Assembly (NCBI RefSeq): GCF_020831365.1 | Contig: NZ_JAJHPV010000021.1 | Span: forward strand, 124,001 to 188,000 | Reading direction: 5' to 3' | DNA: 64,000 nucleotides | From: Massilia agrisoli | Lineage (GTDB): Bacteria; Pseudomonadota; Gammaproteobacteria; Burkholderiales; Burkholderiaceae_D | Part shown: positions 9,825-20,588 of the stretch, piece after piece | Numbering within the stretch: position 1 is the stretch's first letter | Layout of the letters: each line of letters opens with the position of its first letter | Made by a program: the position numbers and the translations under genes | The notes under the pieces: generated by a model | Told to the model about the DNA's origin: nothing | What the model saw: only the letters and a program-made list of their open reading frames with translations | The model's database searches: none

Positions 9825-9838
9825 TGTGCCGTTACTAC

Positions 9839-10402
9839 TTAGATCTTGCCGACCAGGTCCAGCGATGGGGTCAGGGTCTTCGCGCCTTCGTTCCACTTGG
9901 CTGGGCAGACCTGGCCAGGGTGCGATGCAACGAACTGGGCAGCCTTCAGCTTGCGCAGGGTTTCCGAGACGTCGCGTGCGATGGCGTTGTCATGCACTTC
10001 CATGGTCTTGATGACGCCTTCCGGGTTGACGATGAAGGTGCCGCGCAGTGCCAGGCCTTCTTCTTCGATGTGCACGCCGAAAGCGCGGGTCAGCGCATGG
10101 GTTGGGTCGCCAACCAGTGGGAACTGGGCCTGGCCAACCGCTGGCGAGGTCTCGTGCCACACTTTGTGCGAGAAGTGGGTGTCGGTGGTGACGATATACA
10201 CTTCCGCGCCGGCCTTCTGGAACTCGGCGTAGTTGGTAGCCGCATCTTCCACCTCGGTTGGGCAGTTGAAGGTGAAGGCAGCAGGCATGAAGATGATGAC
10301 CGACCACTTGCCTTTGAGGCTTTCGTTGGTAACTTCAACGAATTTACCGTTGTGGAAAGCTTGGGCTTTGAAAGCAGGAACTTGAGTATTGATCAGTGAC
10401 AT
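9839..10402 (-). CDS. ahpC: Alkyl hydroperoxide reductase subunit C (2-Cys peroxiredoxin)
   Basis: This is a typical 187-residue AhpC peroxiredoxin, with the peroxidatic cysteine in FTFNCPTEVED and the resolving cysteine in GQVCPAKW. It reduces peroxides and is recycled by AhpF, encoded just downstream. I chose the ATG at 10402 (MSLINTQVPAF), which follows AGGATCTCCC. An in-frame extension upstream would add 36 residues unlike any AhpC. The leader has one GATA-N5-TATC palindrome (10432-10444) that might belong to an OxyR-type site, but the full OxyR tetrad of half sites is not visible, so peroxide control is inferred from the family only. Confidence 0.97.
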   Translation of the reverse strand: MSLINTQVPAFKAQAFHNGKFVEVTNESLKGKWSVIIFMPAAFTFNCPTEVEDAATNYAEFQKAGAEVYIVTTDTHFSHKVWHETSPAVGQAQFPLVGDPTHALTRAFGVHIEEEGLALRGTFIVNPEGVIKTMEVHDNAIARDVSETLRKLKAAQFVASHPGQVCPAKWNEGAKTLTPSLDLVGKI

Positions 10403-10625
10403 GGGAGATCCTCGTATGCTATGTGTCGGTTGATAAAAACTATCGAATGAGAAGAACTCATTGAAAACATGATACACCAATATCCGGCAGCGCCTGATTG
10501 GTTGTTTCAATCGGTGTGATTAAGAATGCTATGAAGGCGTTGCTGCTGAGAACGAGCCAGCCATTGGATGGGGCAGCGCTTGAAATTTGTGTAATACACC
10601 CGAACCCGCGTAGAATGCGGTGTCC

Positions 10626-10699
10626 GCGGGTGTAGCTCAATGGTAGAGCAGGAGCTTCCCAAGCTTACGACGAGGGTTCGATTCCCTTCACCCGCTCCA
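10626..10699 (+). tRNA. tRNA-Gly (anticodon CCC)
   Basis: The 74 bases fold as a tRNA. The acceptor arms are GCGGGTG and CACCCGC, the D arm is GCTC/GAGC, the anticodon loop is TTCCCAA with anticodon CCC, and the T arm carries GGGTTCGATTCCC. The discriminator T is followed by an encoded CCA. It reads GGG glycine codons. The distal base pairs of the anticodon stem are weak (one G-A and one G-T). A possible promoter, TTGTGT-N18-TAGAAT, precedes it at 10587-10616. It stands alone between ahpC and a DUF4019 gene, on the opposite strand to ahpC. Confidence 0.93.
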
Positions 10700-10779
10700 T
10701 CGACTGGTGAAACTATGTTCTGGTTACATCATCCCCCGTCTTTCCGTCCGCCCCCCATTCCCACTCCTGCGAGATAATC

Positions 10780-11202
10780 GTGAAAAGCCTTGCCGCCGTG
10801 GTTGCTGTCTGCGCGGGCATCGTCATTGCCCCCACCGCAGCCGCCCAGCGCGCCAGTGCAGTCCATAAAGGCCAGGAAGCGGCCGTCGCCTGGCTGGACC
10901 TGCTCGATTCGGGCCAGTACGCGGCAAGCTGGGACCAGGCGGCGGATCAGTTGCAGCGGACAGTGTCGAGGCCGGCCTGGATAGCGCTTGTTCGCGAGCG
11001 CCGGGCGCCGCTTGGTCCTGTCCTTGCCCGGCGCCTGAAGTGGGCCAGCTACACCGAAACCTTGCCAGACCTGGCGGTCGGGCAGTCAGTCGTGCTTGAG
11101 TATGAAACGCGCTTTGAAAACAAGGTCAGCGCGGTGGAAACGGTTACGCCGGTCAAGGACGCGCGCGGCGTATGGAAGGTGGGTGCATACAGCATCCGTT
11201 AA
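10780..11202 (+). CDS. DUF4019 family exported protein
   Basis: The 140-residue protein begins at a GTG (MKSLAAVVAVCAG...) and has a signal peptide cleaved near TAAAQ, residue 23. The mature part is a single small domain typical of DUF4019: an alpha-helical start (AAVAWLDLLDSGQYAASWDQAA), a central RRAPLG...R motif and beta strands ending GVWKVGAYSIR. These proteins are thought to be periplasmic, but their function is unknown. The gene lies 13 bases before an alpha/beta hydrolase gene and may be cotranscribed with it and with the CHAT protein gene. Confidence 0.75.
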   Translation: MKSLAAVVAVCAGIVIAPTAAAQRASAVHKGQEAAVAWLDLLDSGQYAASWDQAADQLQRTVSRPAWIALVRERRAPLGPVLARRLKWASYTETLPDLAVGQSVVLEYETRFENKVSAVETVTPVKDARGVWKVGAYSIR

Positions 11203-11215
11203 GAGGAGGCACTCT

Positions 11216-12094
11216 ATGAAACGGCATCTGGTTTTCGTCCACGGACGGGCACAGCATGGAAAAGACGCGCTGGCGCTCAAGCAGGAATGGATACTCTCAT
11301 TAAAGGCGGGGCTGGCGAAAAGCGGCCTGGCATTGCCCATCGGTGAAGACGAGATCCGGTTTCCTTATTACGGCGATACACTGGACCAGATGGTCAAGGG
11401 CGCCAGCGCCGAGGATGCTGTCGACATTGTCGTGCGCGGTGTGCCGCTGTCATCAAGCGAGGAAGCCTTCTTCAAGGAATACCTTGGCGAACTGAAGGAG
11501 GCCGGCCTGATACCGGAGGAGGCACTGCGAGGCCTGCCGGTCGAACGGGGGCCGCTCAACTGGGGATGGGTGCAGGCAATCCTGAGCGTGTTGGACAAGT
11601 CCGTACCTTTCGCCAGCGCCGCCGGGGTCGCATTGTTCACCAACGACGTCTTCCAGTACCTGCATCGCAAGGAACTGCGCACCGAGATGGATGACGGGGT
11701 CAGGTCGGCGTTTGTGCCCGGTAGCGAAGCGGTGGTCGTCAGCCACTCGCTCGGCACGGTGGTAGCATACAACGTGCTGAAGAACGATCCGCCGCGCGCC
11801 GATCTAAACGTTCCCTTGTTTGTCACGCTGGGCTCACCCCTGGCCATCAGCGCGGTGAAGGCGAAATTGCAGCCGGTCTCGCATCCGGCGACGGTAAGGC
11901 ATTGGTTCAACGCGATGGATGAGCGCGACGTGGTTTCGCTATATCCGCTAACGTCGGAACACTTTGCCGTTTTCCCGCCCATCGAGAACCTGACGACGGT
12001 GGAAAATTTCACCGAGAACCGGCACGGCATTTCGGGGTACCTCAGTGACAAGGACGTGGCCAGGCGGATTCATGCGGCGCTGATTGCGCCTTAA
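11216..12094 (+). CDS. Alpha/beta hydrolase (lipase/esterase-like) paired with a CHAT protein
   Basis: The 292-residue protein has no signal peptide. It starts MKRHLVFVHGR, the first strand and oxyanion-type HG of an alpha/beta hydrolase. The nucleophile elbow is SHSLG, with S178 the predicted catalytic serine in VVVSHSLGTVVAY. Candidate acid and base residues are in MDERDVVSLYP and ENRHGISGY. The gene has a strong ribosome site (AAGAGGAGG) before the ATG at 11216. It ends 19 bases before the CHAT gene, so the two are likely coexpressed. Lipases and hydrolases beside CHAT or caspase-like proteases occur in bacterial conflict systems, but a defensive role here is inference. The substrate is unknown. 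Confidence 0.78.
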   Translation: MKRHLVFVHGRAQHGKDALALKQEWILSLKAGLAKSGLALPIGEDEIRFPYYGDTLDQMVKGASAEDAVDIVVRGVPLSSSEEAFFKEYLGELKEAGLIPEEALRGLPVERGPLNWGWVQAILSVLDKSVPFASAAGVALFTNDVFQYLHRKELRTEMDDGVRSAFVPGSEAVVVSHSLGTVVAYNVLKNDPPRADLNVPLFVTLGSPLAISAVKAKLQPVSHPATVRHWFNAMDERDVVSLYPLTSEHFAVFPPIENLTTVENFTENRHGISGYLSDKDVARRIHAALIAP

Positions 12095-12113
12095 AAAAAT
12101 CAGAAGGGGCGGT

Positions 12114-14216
12114 ATGGCACCTCCAGAAAACCAAGATACTCCTGCGCCGCGGCTCGACGTCGTCGTCCTCAACGCTGACCTGCGCTTTATCGAACAGGCC
12201 CTGCTGGTCGGACATTACCGCTCAACCACGCTGACCGGCGCGGAAGCCGCCATCGACGTGCTGCTCGACCATCGCATGAGCCGCGCCCTGAACGCCGGGC
12301 TGTATCCGAGCACACCTGGTTCACACCAGGTTTTTCGCCACCCGTGCATCGCCGAAAGCGGAGAGGGCACCTGCCTGCCCGCCATTGTCGTCGCAGGGCT
12401 GGGCGATGAAGGTGAATTGCGGGCAGCCGATCTTGTCTACACGGTGCGGCAGGCGATACTGGCCTATGCGCAGCGCCTGTCCGAGCAGCAGGAAGGCGGC
12501 GCACCGACCGAGTTTTCCCTGGCTGCCACCCTGGTCGGCAGTGGCGGCAGCGGTGTCACGGCAGGTAGTTCGGCGCTGGCCATCGTGCAGGCCGCGCATG
12601 AAGCCAACGCGAAACTCGAACAAGTCGAAGGCTGGCCGCGTTTGCGCCAGCTCACTTTGGTCGAGCTATATCTTGAGCGCGCAACCGATGCCTGGCACGC
12701 GCTGCAGATGCAGGAGCTGGCTGACCGTAACTTGTTGCAACTGGTCGGCAAAATCCACTTCGGCGCCGGCGCCTTGCGCCGCTCTCCCGACTCCAGTTAC
12801 CGCGGCACCAGCTATGATTTCATCAGCGCGCTGCAGCAGTCGACACCCGACGCCAAGCATCCCGGCATTGCCTATACCCTCGACACCAAACGCGCCCGCG
12901 CGGAAGTACACGCGCACCGGGCGCAGGCGACCCTGGTGCGGGAACTCGTGTCCAAGGCCTCGAACGATGCCACAAGCGATCCCGAAATTGGGCGCACCCT
13001 GTTCAACCTGCTGATCCCGGTTGAAATGGAACCCTTCCTCGGCGGGTCCAGCGAGCTGGTAATGGAACTCGATGCCGGTACCGCAGGCATTCCGTGGGAA
13101 CTGCTCGACACAAGTCCCGAGGCGGACGCCGCCGACAAGCGCCCGTGGGCAATCCGCAGCAAGCTGGTACGCAAGATGCAGCTTGAGGAGTTTCGCACCA
13201 GCCTGCGACCCGCCAGCATTGGCGACAAGGTCCTGATCATCGGCGATCCGAAAACGACGTCGCCGCTGTATCCGCCGCTGCCGGGCGCGAAACGCGAGGC
13301 GATCGCGGTCGCGCAAACGCTGACCCAGCCGGGCAGTGGCGTCGACCCTGCCCAGGTGACCTTGCGCGCCGAAGAAAACGACGCGCAGGCGATCCTGATC
13401 GCGCTGCTCAAGGACCCGTACCGCATCGTCCACATCGCTGGCCATGGCGAGCCGGGGCCGCATGGCGGGGTGGTGCTGTCCGGTGACAACACCTTCCTCG
13501 GCGCGAACGAGATCAACGCCATGCGCAGCATTCCCGACCTGGTGTTCCTTAACTGCTGCCACACTGGCGGACGCGATACCGAAACGATCCTGCAGCCCTA
13601 CGACCGCGCCCAGTTCGCGGCCAATGTCGCAGAGTCGCTGATCCGCATCGGCGTGCGCTGCGTAGTGGCTGCCGGCTGGGCAGTCAATGACAACGCGGCC
13701 GAAATCTTCGCCACCGCCTTCTACGTCGCGCTGCTCAATGGCTCGCGCTTCATCGAGGCAGTCGGCCTGGCGCGCACCGCTGCCTGGAACGCCCTTCCGG
13801 AATCGAATACCTGGGCCGCCTACCAGTGCTATGGCGACCCTGACTGGCGCTGGCGGTCGATGCGGCAGAATGACACCGCGAGGCGGCTGGCGGTGCCGCT
13901 TAAAGAGGAGTTCAGCGACCTCGCGTCGCCGGTATCGCTGGCGATTGCGCTCGAGACGCTGGCCGTGCAGAGCAAACTCGGAGGCGCGCCACGCGAAGTG
14001 CAGCTGGCGAAGCTGCAGTACCTGGAAAGCGAGTTTGGCCCCCTGTGGGGCGGCATTGGATCGATTGCCGACGGCTTCGGGTTTGCCTACGCAAGCGCGG
14101 GATACCACGAAAAATCGATCGAGTGGTATCAGAAGGCCGTGTGCGCGCCGGACGGCACGGCCACGCTACGGGCTGCGCAGCAAGTGGGGTCGCTGAAGGA
14201 GGGCTGTGCAGGGTAG
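12114..14216 (+). CDS. CHAT domain (caspase-like) protease, possibly C-terminally shortened
   Basis: This 700-residue cytoplasmic protein has three parts. Residues 1-220 form an alpha/beta domain that looks like the macro-like N-domain of M17 aminopeptidases (tentative). A linker follows. A CHAT peptidase domain spans about 320-580, with the predicted dyad H444 (VHIAGHGEPG) and C482 (VFLNCCHTGG, second Cys), then the GVRCVVAAGWAVND strand. The tail has one TPR-like helix pair (ASAGYHEKSIEWYQKAV) and ends abruptly at QQVGSLKEGCAG, as though further repeats were lost. CHAT proteins are cysteine proteases of the caspase clan; some act in abortive-infection pathways. The start at 12114 follows GAAGGGGCGG. 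The neighbour with which it most likely works is the hydrolase 19 bases upstream. Confidence 0.85.
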   Translation: MAPPENQDTPAPRLDVVVLNADLRFIEQALLVGHYRSTTLTGAEAAIDVLLDHRMSRALNAGLYPSTPGSHQVFRHPCIAESGEGTCLPAIVVAGLGDEGELRAADLVYTVRQAILAYAQRLSEQQEGGAPTEFSLAATLVGSGGSGVTAGSSALAIVQAAHEANAKLEQVEGWPRLRQLTLVELYLERATDAWHALQMQELADRNLLQLVGKIHFGAGALRRSPDSSYRGTSYDFISALQQSTPDAKHPGIAYTLDTKRARAEVHAHRAQATLVRELVSKASNDATSDPEIGRTLFNLLIPVEMEPFLGGSSELVMELDAGTAGIPWELLDTSPEADAADKRPWAIRSKLVRKMQLEEFRTSLRPASIGDKVLIIGDPKTTSPLYPPLPGAKREAIAVAQTLTQPGSGVDPAQVTLRAEENDAQAILIALLKDPYRIVHIAGHGEPGPHGGVVLSGDNTFLGANEINAMRSIPDLVFLNCCHTGGRDTETILQPYDRAQFAANVAESLIRIGVRCVVAAGWAVNDNAAEIFATAFYVALLNGSRFIEAVGLARTAAWNALPESNTWAAYQCYGDPDWRWRSMRQNDTARRLAVPLKEEFSDLASPVSLAIALETLAVQSKLGGAPREVQLAKLQYLESEFGPLWGGIGSIADGFGFAYASAGYHEKSIEWYQKAVCAPDGTATLRAAQQVGSLKEGCAG

Positions 14217-14284
14217 CTGGGCTATAATGGCGCTCCCGTACAGCCAATGCTGGCTGTTTTCCAGTTCCTGAAATATCACATCCC

Positions 14285-15004
14285 ATGTCCTCTGATACGC
14301 CACCAACCGGCCCAAACCGGCCGATGCTCTACGACCCAACCGAACACCGCATCCGCAGCTTCGTCACGCGGGCGGGCCGCCTGTCGGTGGCACAGGCGCG
14401 CGCGCTGGAAGAACTGGGACCGAAGTTTTTGATCGAATACGCCAAGGCGCCGCTCGACTACGAGCAGGCGTTTGGCCGCAAGGCGCCGGTGGTCCTGGAG
14501 ATCGGCTTCGGCATGGGCGACACCACGTCGCACATCGCGCGCGGCATGCCGGAGAAGGATTTCATCGGTGTGGAAGTGCACACGCCGGGCGTGGGCAGCC
14601 TGCTCAAGCAGATCGGCGAGCAGGGCATCACCAACCTGCGTCTTATCCAGCATGACGCGGTTGAAGTGCTGAACCAGATGATCCCGGATGGATCGCTGGC
14701 CGGCGTGCACGTGTTCTTTCCCGACCCGTGGCACAAGGCGCGCCATAACAAGCGCCGCCTGATCCAGGGGCCGTTCGTCAAGCTGCTGGCGCAGAAGCTG
14801 GCGCCGGGCGGCTACCTGCATTGCGCGACCGATTGGGAAGACTATGCGGTGCAGATGCTGGAGGTGCTGGGCGCCGAGCCGATGCTCCAGAATACCGCTG
14901 AAGGGTATGCGCCGCAGCCGGCGTACCGCCCGCTGACCAAGTTCGAGAACCGTGGCCTCAAGCTGGGACACGGGGTGTGGGACCTGGTGTTCGTTAAGAA
15001 GTAG
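14285..15004 (+). CDS. trmB: tRNA (guanine-N7-)-methyltransferase
   Basis: TrmB methylates G46 in the variable loop of tRNAs using S-adenosylmethionine. The 239 residues show the family core: [14 protein letters not shown] (SAM-binding motif I), [12 protein letters not shown], the catalytic-site motif [17 protein letters not shown] and [10 protein letters not shown] -10-like TATAAT at 14223-14228 precedes the ATG at 14285, so it probably has its own promoter after the CHAT gene. The end of the gene abuts a duplicated repeat region shared with the recQ tail. Confidence 0.96.
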   Translation: MSSDTPPTGPNRPMLYDPTEHRIRSFVTRAGRLSVAQARALEELGPKFLIEYAKAPLDYEQAFGRKAPVVLEIGFGMGDTTSHIARGMPEKDFIGVEVHTPGVGSLLKQIGEQGITNLRLIQHDAVEVLNQMIPDGSLAGVHVFFPDPWHKARHNKRRLIQGPFVKLLAQKLAPGGYLHCATDWEDYAVQMLEVLGAEPMLQNTAEGYAPQPAYRPLTKFENRGLKLGHGVWDLVFVKK

Positions 15005-15275
15005 CCGCGGGCCGCGCGGATGCGCCCTGCGGGCTTATCCGCCCTACGCAATCGTCCGTGGTTTTCGTGGGTCGGACAAGCGCGAAGCGCGCCTCCGCCG
15101 AATTAAAGCATCTCGCCAATCAGCGCGACGATCTCTTCCCCATACGACGCGAGTGGCCGCGCGGATGCGCCCTCCGGGCTTATCCGCCCTACGCAATCGT
15201 TCGTGGTTTTCGTGGGTCGGGAAAATCGCTGTGGTTGTCGTAGGGCGGACAAGCGCGAAGCGCGCCTCCGCCGAA

Positions 15276-17096
<1,821 letters not shown>

Positions 17097-17098
17097 CT

Positions 17099-17932
17099 CT
17101 AGTGCACCCAAACGACCCATCCGTAATGCGAGCTTGCGAGCACGACGAGCCCGAACACGATGCGGTACCACGCGAATACCGTGAAGTCATGGGTGCTGAT
17201 GTAGCGCAGCAGCCAGCGCACGCACATGAACGCGGAAATGAAGGCCGAGATCGAACCGAGCGTGAACATCGGCAGGTCGGCCAGGGTGAGGATGTCGCGC
17301 TCCTTGATCAGCGAGTACACGGTCGCCAGCATCAAGGTCGGAATCGCGAGGAAGAACGAAAATTCGGTGGCGACGCGGCGCGGCAGGCCGAAGGCCATCG
17401 CCCCGATAATAGTGGCGCCGGAGCGGCTGGTGCCGGGAATCAGCGCCGCTGCCTGGGCCAGGCCCACCTTCAGCGCGTCGACGATGCTCATGTCGTCCAC
17501 GCTCTCGAAGCGCACTGCGGGGGGGTGTTTTTTGTGGTGGCGCTCGACCCACAGGATGATGATGCCGCCGATGATGAAGGCCAGCGCGACCGGCACCGGC
17601 GAGAACAGGGCGGCCTTGATGGCGCTGCCGAAGATGAGGCCGAGCAAAGCCAGCGGCAGGAAAGCCACAAACACGTTCAGCACAAATTTTTGTGCCTTCC
17701 GGTCATGCGTGATGCCGCTGAAGATCGACACGATGCGCTTCCTGTACTCCCAGCAGACGGCAAGGATGGCGCCGGCCTGGATCACGATTTCAAAAACTTT
17801 CGCCTTTTCGTCGGTAAAGTTAAGCAGGCTGCCCGCCAAAATCAGGTGGCCGGTGGAGGAAATGGGTAGAAATTCTGTCAACCCTTCAACCACGCCCATG
17901 AGGATGGCTTTTACCGCGATGATGATATCCAT
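17099..17932 (-). CDS. uppP: Undecaprenyl-diphosphatase
   Basis: UppP (BacA) removes a phosphate from undecaprenyl diphosphate so that the lipid carrier can be reused in peptidoglycan and O-antigen synthesis. The 277-residue, mostly hydrophobic protein (about eight membrane segments) has both conserved motifs: [14 protein letters not shown] near residue 15 and [10 protein letters not shown] near residue 165. It sits directly upstream of recQ with a two-base gap. The 292-base region between it and the divergent esterase gene has no other gene. Confidence 0.96.
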   Translation of the reverse strand: MDIIIAVKAILMGVVEGLTEFLPISSTGHLILAGSLLNFTDEKAKVFEIVIQAGAILAVCWEYRKRIVSIFSGITHDRKAQKFVLNVFVAFLPLALLGLIFGSAIKAALFSPVPVALAFIIGGIIILWVERHHKKHPPAVRFESVDDMSIVDALKVGLAQAAALIPGTSRSGATIIGAMAFGLPRRVATEFSFFLAIPTLMLATVYSLIKERDILTLADLPMFTLGSISAFISAFMCVRWLLRYISTHDFTVFAWYRIVFGLVVLASSHYGWVVWVH

Positions 17933-18224
17933 GTATTCGGCGAAAACGTACGTCAGTGTTGAGAAAGAGAAAGACCGGAAGGCGTTTCGGTGCGGGGTCG
18001 AAGCTTACCACGACTAGCCTGTACGCTATGGTTCTGGAGCAACAACGGAACCGGTCCACGCTCTACTCAACCTTGTGATTGTATCGGGTCGCGGTTGCGC
18101 CGCATTGACAATGAATCAGGTCGTCTTCCGGCGGCTGGCTCCCCTGTGGGCGCGGCCTGCACGTGTGCTGTGCTCGCTATTTTATTGCAATGTATATAAT
18201 AATTTCACGGCCACAGGGGAGTAG

Positions 18225-19106
18225 ATGATCATGGCAGGACGTTTTCCGATGTATGCATTGGCTGGCCTGGTCGTGGTGATGGGCGGGCTGGCCGCATGTT
18301 CGCCGCTCAAGGCCTTGAATGCGCTGTCGCCCGGCGGCGCCTCCACGGCCACCGACGGCATCGCGTACGGCGCCCACCTGCGCCACAAGCTGGATGTTTA
18401 TGTGCCCAACGGAGGAGGGGCGGGCGCGCCGGTCGTTGTTTTTTTCTACGGAGGAAACTGGAACGCCGGCGAGCGCGCCGACTATGCTTTTGTCGGCCGA
18501 GCCCTGGCTTCGCGCGGCATCGTCGCCGTCATTCCCGATTACCGCCTGTACCCGGAAGTACGCTACCCCGATTTCCTCGACGACTCGGCGCAAGCGGTGG
18601 CCTGGACGGCGCGCGAGATCGGCCGTTACGGCGGCGATGCGTCGCGCTTGTTCGTAATGGGGCACAGCGCGGGCGCCTACAACGCGGCGATGGTCGCCCT
18701 TGACGACTCCTACCTTGCAAAGTTCGGCATGAAGCCGGCGTCCCTGCGTGGCTGGATCGGTCTGGCGGGGCCTTATGATTTCCTGCCGATCGAGAACAAG
18801 GTGACCCGGCCGGTATTTCATTTCCCGGACACGCCGCCGGGCTCGCAGCCGATCAACCACGTCGACAAGGCGGTTCCATCCGCACTGTTGATTGCCGCAT
18901 CGCGCGACAAACTGGTTAACCCGGCCCGCAATACCGGGCGGCTGGCGAACAAACTGCGCAGCAACGGCGTGGGCGTCACCGAGGTGTATTACGACGGGGT
19001 CAGCCATACCACCCTGGTCGGCTCGATTGCGGCGCCATTGCGCGGCCTGGCGCCCACGCTGGACGCGGTCGATAGCTTCGTCAACGGCAAGCCACGCAAG
19101 CCCTGA
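18225..19106 (+). CDS. Alpha/beta hydrolase lipoprotein (carboxylesterase-like)
   Basis: The 293-residue protein begins with a lipoprotein signal (GGLAAC lipobox, Cys about residue 25). The rest is a serine esterase of the BD-FAE/Aes type: oxyanion segment FFYGGNW, nucleophile GHSAG and C-terminal active-site segment YDGVSHTTL. A good ribosome site (GGGGAG) precedes ATG 18225, and a second ATG two codons on is possible. It is predicted to be an envelope-anchored esterase of unknown substrate. An AT-rich stretch with TATAAT (18195-18200) may be its -10 element. Confidence 0.83.
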   Translation: MIMAGRFPMYALAGLVVVMGGLAACSPLKALNALSPGGASTATDGIAYGAHLRHKLDVYVPNGGGAGAPVVVFFYGGNWNAGERADYAFVGRALASRGIVAVIPDYRLYPEVRYPDFLDDSAQAVAWTAREIGRYGGDASRLFVMGHSAGAYNAAMVALDDSYLAKFGMKPASLRGWIGLAGPYDFLPIENKVTRPVFHFPDTPPGSQPINHVDKAVPSALLIAASRDKLVNPARNTGRLANKLRSNGVGVTEVYYDGVSHTTLVGSIAAPLRGLAPTLDAVDSFVNGKPRKP

Positions 19107-19154
19107 CGCGCGGCGCCCACTTGCCAAACCCATCATTGTCCTCATTTGTTGGCA

Positions 19155-19358
19155 ATGATGAAACAGAAGCTAAACTGGAGGAGGCCGCTTTTCTACCTGC
19201 TGCTACCCATATTCTTCGTTATGGTATTTCTCGGGTTCCCGCTGCCCGTGGCGCCGCCGCCGGCTCTCAAGCCGACTCAGGAACAAACGGAAGTGGTCAA
19301 AAAGAAGAAGCGCAAACGCCGGACAGGATTTGTTCCGGATAATACTGATGACGCCTGA
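19155..19358 (+). CDS. Small single-pass membrane protein, unknown function
   Basis: The 67-residue reading frame starts at ATG 19155 (or 19158). It has one membrane segment (YLLLPIFFVMVFLGFP), then a proline-rich stretch and a basic run (KKKKRKRR) before an acidic end. This looks like a real small envelope protein, but the ribosome site is poor. It lies between the esterase lipoprotein and the oppositely transcribed YkgJ-type gene. I do not recognise a family. Confidence 0.5.
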   Translation: MMKQKLNWRRPLFYLLLPIFFVMVFLGFPLPVAPPPALKPTQEQTEVVKKKKRKRRTGFVPDNTDDA

Positions 19359-19364
19359 GCTGGA

Positions 19365-19652
19365 TTACTCAAACGCCCCCGGGGTGGTTGCCCGCTCGAG
19401 GTCGCCCAGCCATTGGAGCGCATGCTCCCGCGACGTGCCGCACATGTCGGCCGACGCCTGCAGCCCCGCGCAGAATGCAGGGCGGCTCGGATGGCCAAAG
19501 ATGGCGCAACCATTGGTGTCCGTCAGCTGGACGCAGCGAACCCCGGCCGGCTTGCCGTTTGGCATACCTGGAATCGGCGAGGTGATCGAGGGAGCGGTGC
19601 AGCATGCGCCGCATCCGGCACGGCAGCTGACCTTGTTTGCACTGGCGGACAT
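19365..19652 (-). CDS. YkgJ family cysteine cluster protein
   Basis: This 95-residue protein has the CxxxCGxCC cluster (CRAGCGACC) at its start and further cysteines (GVRCVQL, NGCAIF, PAFCAGL, DMCG), typical of the YkgJ family of putative zinc- or iron-binding proteins. I chose the internal ATG at 19652 ([10 protein letters not shown]), since the 19 residues before it are unlike the family. Function is unknown beyond metal binding. It is the first of three small, likely metal-handling genes on the minus strand (19.3-20.4 kb). Confidence 0.82.
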   Translation of the reverse strand: MSASANKVSCRAGCGACCTAPSITSPIPGMPNGKPAGVRCVQLTDTNGCAIFGHPSRPAFCAGLQASADMCGTSREHALQWLGDLERATTPGAFE

Positions 19653-19775
19653 CGGCAAGTTCGGAAAGAGGGTGCGACAGTATACCCCGGCAAGCGGCGC
19701 CTGATGCACCCCAAAATGCAGCTTGAGCGCGTGATCAGGACGGAAAAGCGCGGCAGCGCATGATCCGCTAATTGA

Positions 19776-19973
19776 CTACACGCCGCCAATCACATCCGCA
19801 CCGTCCAGCAATGGCTCCAGCACCCGACCGCAATTCGGGCACACGCCCGGACCGGCATGCCGCACTTCCGGGTGCATCGGGCAGGTGTAGACGGTGCCGT
19901 CAGGCAGCGGTTGCGGGTACGGATGCAAGCCGGACTGAACTTTGGCAAGGGTAAGCGTTCGGAACGTATGCAT
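19776..19973 (-). CDS. Small heavy-metal-binding domain protein
   Basis: The 65-residue product is essentially one heavy-metal-binding (HMBD) module with the motif YTCPMHPEVRHAGPGVCPNCG followed by LEP, as found at the N-termini of copper P-type ATPases and CusB-like proteins. Here it is a free-standing protein. In most copies the second Cys pair is followed by Met-Ala/Val-Leu; here it is Arg-Val-Leu. The ribosome site is weak. Its neighbour on the 5' side is a Met/His-rich lipoprotein, which supports a metal-stress role. Confidence 0.75.
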   Translation of the reverse strand: MHTFRTLTLAKVQSGLHPYPQPLPDGTVYTCPMHPEVRHAGPGVCPNCGRVLEPLLDGADVIGGV

Positions 19974-19991
19974 GCTTGGCCACCGAACGCC

Positions 19992-20387
19992 TTAACCAGG
20001 CGCCGGAACGGGCGCTGGCGTCTCCGGCGTTTCCGTCAACATTTGCATCATCATCTGCATCATGGCCTGGTGCTTTTGGACCATGGCCGGGTCCATGCAG
20101 GGCGCACCTGGCTGCATCATGCCCATCGAGTCGTGCATGGCGGCCATGCCTTCGCGCATGACCTTTCGATGGTCCGCCATGAGCGCCTTGCGCTCATCCG
20201 GCGTTTTGGCCGACATCATCCTGCCGTGCGCTTCTGTCATCGCCCGCATCCGCTCATCCATCTGGGTCTGCTGCGACACATTCGCCGCTTGCAGGGTAGC
20301 GCCACGGGGGCTAGCGCCGCGCTGGCCAGCGCAGGCTGCCAGGAGCGCTGCGGCGAGAGTGGCTACAACAATAAGATTGGTGTGCAT
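19992..20387 (-). CDS. Met/His-rich exported lipoprotein (metal-binding candidate)
   Basis: The 131-residue protein starts MHTNLIVVATLAAALLAAC, a lipoprotein signal with the Cys near residue 19. The mature part is rich in Met and His in short patterns (MRAMTEAHGRMM, MHDSMGMM, QKHQAMMQMMMQML), a composition seen in periplasmic copper-binding proteins. ATG 20387 follows AGGAG. No catalytic domain is seen. It lies next to the HMBD protein and is divergent from a TetR regulator gene whose promoter is 140 bases away. Confidence 0.7.
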   Translation of the reverse strand: MHTNLIVVATLAAALLAACAGQRGASPRGATLQAANVSQQTQMDERMRAMTEAHGRMMSAKTPDERKALMADHRKVMREGMAAMHDSMGMMQPGAPCMDPAMVQKHQAMMQMMMQMLTETPETPAPVPAPG

Positions 20388-20524
20388 TTGGTCTCCTAAG
20401 GGGGCGGTTCCCAATCCATCGTAGGCAGCACGGCCGCATGGCGGTTGAGATGTCTCAAAGTCGTGCGGGGAGATTTCGGCGGCGCCCGGTTGGAACTGGC
20501 AACCGAAACTAAAGCAGCCCCAGC

Positions 20525-20553
20525 TTGACGGCCCGTTACCACGGGTCTATATT
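20525..20553 (+). promoter_or_regulatory. Sigma-70 promoter upstream of the TetR gene
   Basis: TTGACG (20525-20530) and TATATT (20548-20553) are spaced by exactly 17 bases, 35 bases before the TetR ATG. A weak partial inverted repeat (ACT...AGT) overlaps the start region and could be an autoregulatory operator, but it is too imperfect to claim. Confidence 0.65.
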
Positions 20554-20588
20554 AATGACTCGCAAGTAAGTTACCCGGATGGCTGCAC

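Noticed and set aside
10432-10444. Complete OxyR binding site at ahpC
   Set aside because: Only one GATA-N5-TATC palindrome is visible; the tetranucleotide set at the expected spacing is missing.
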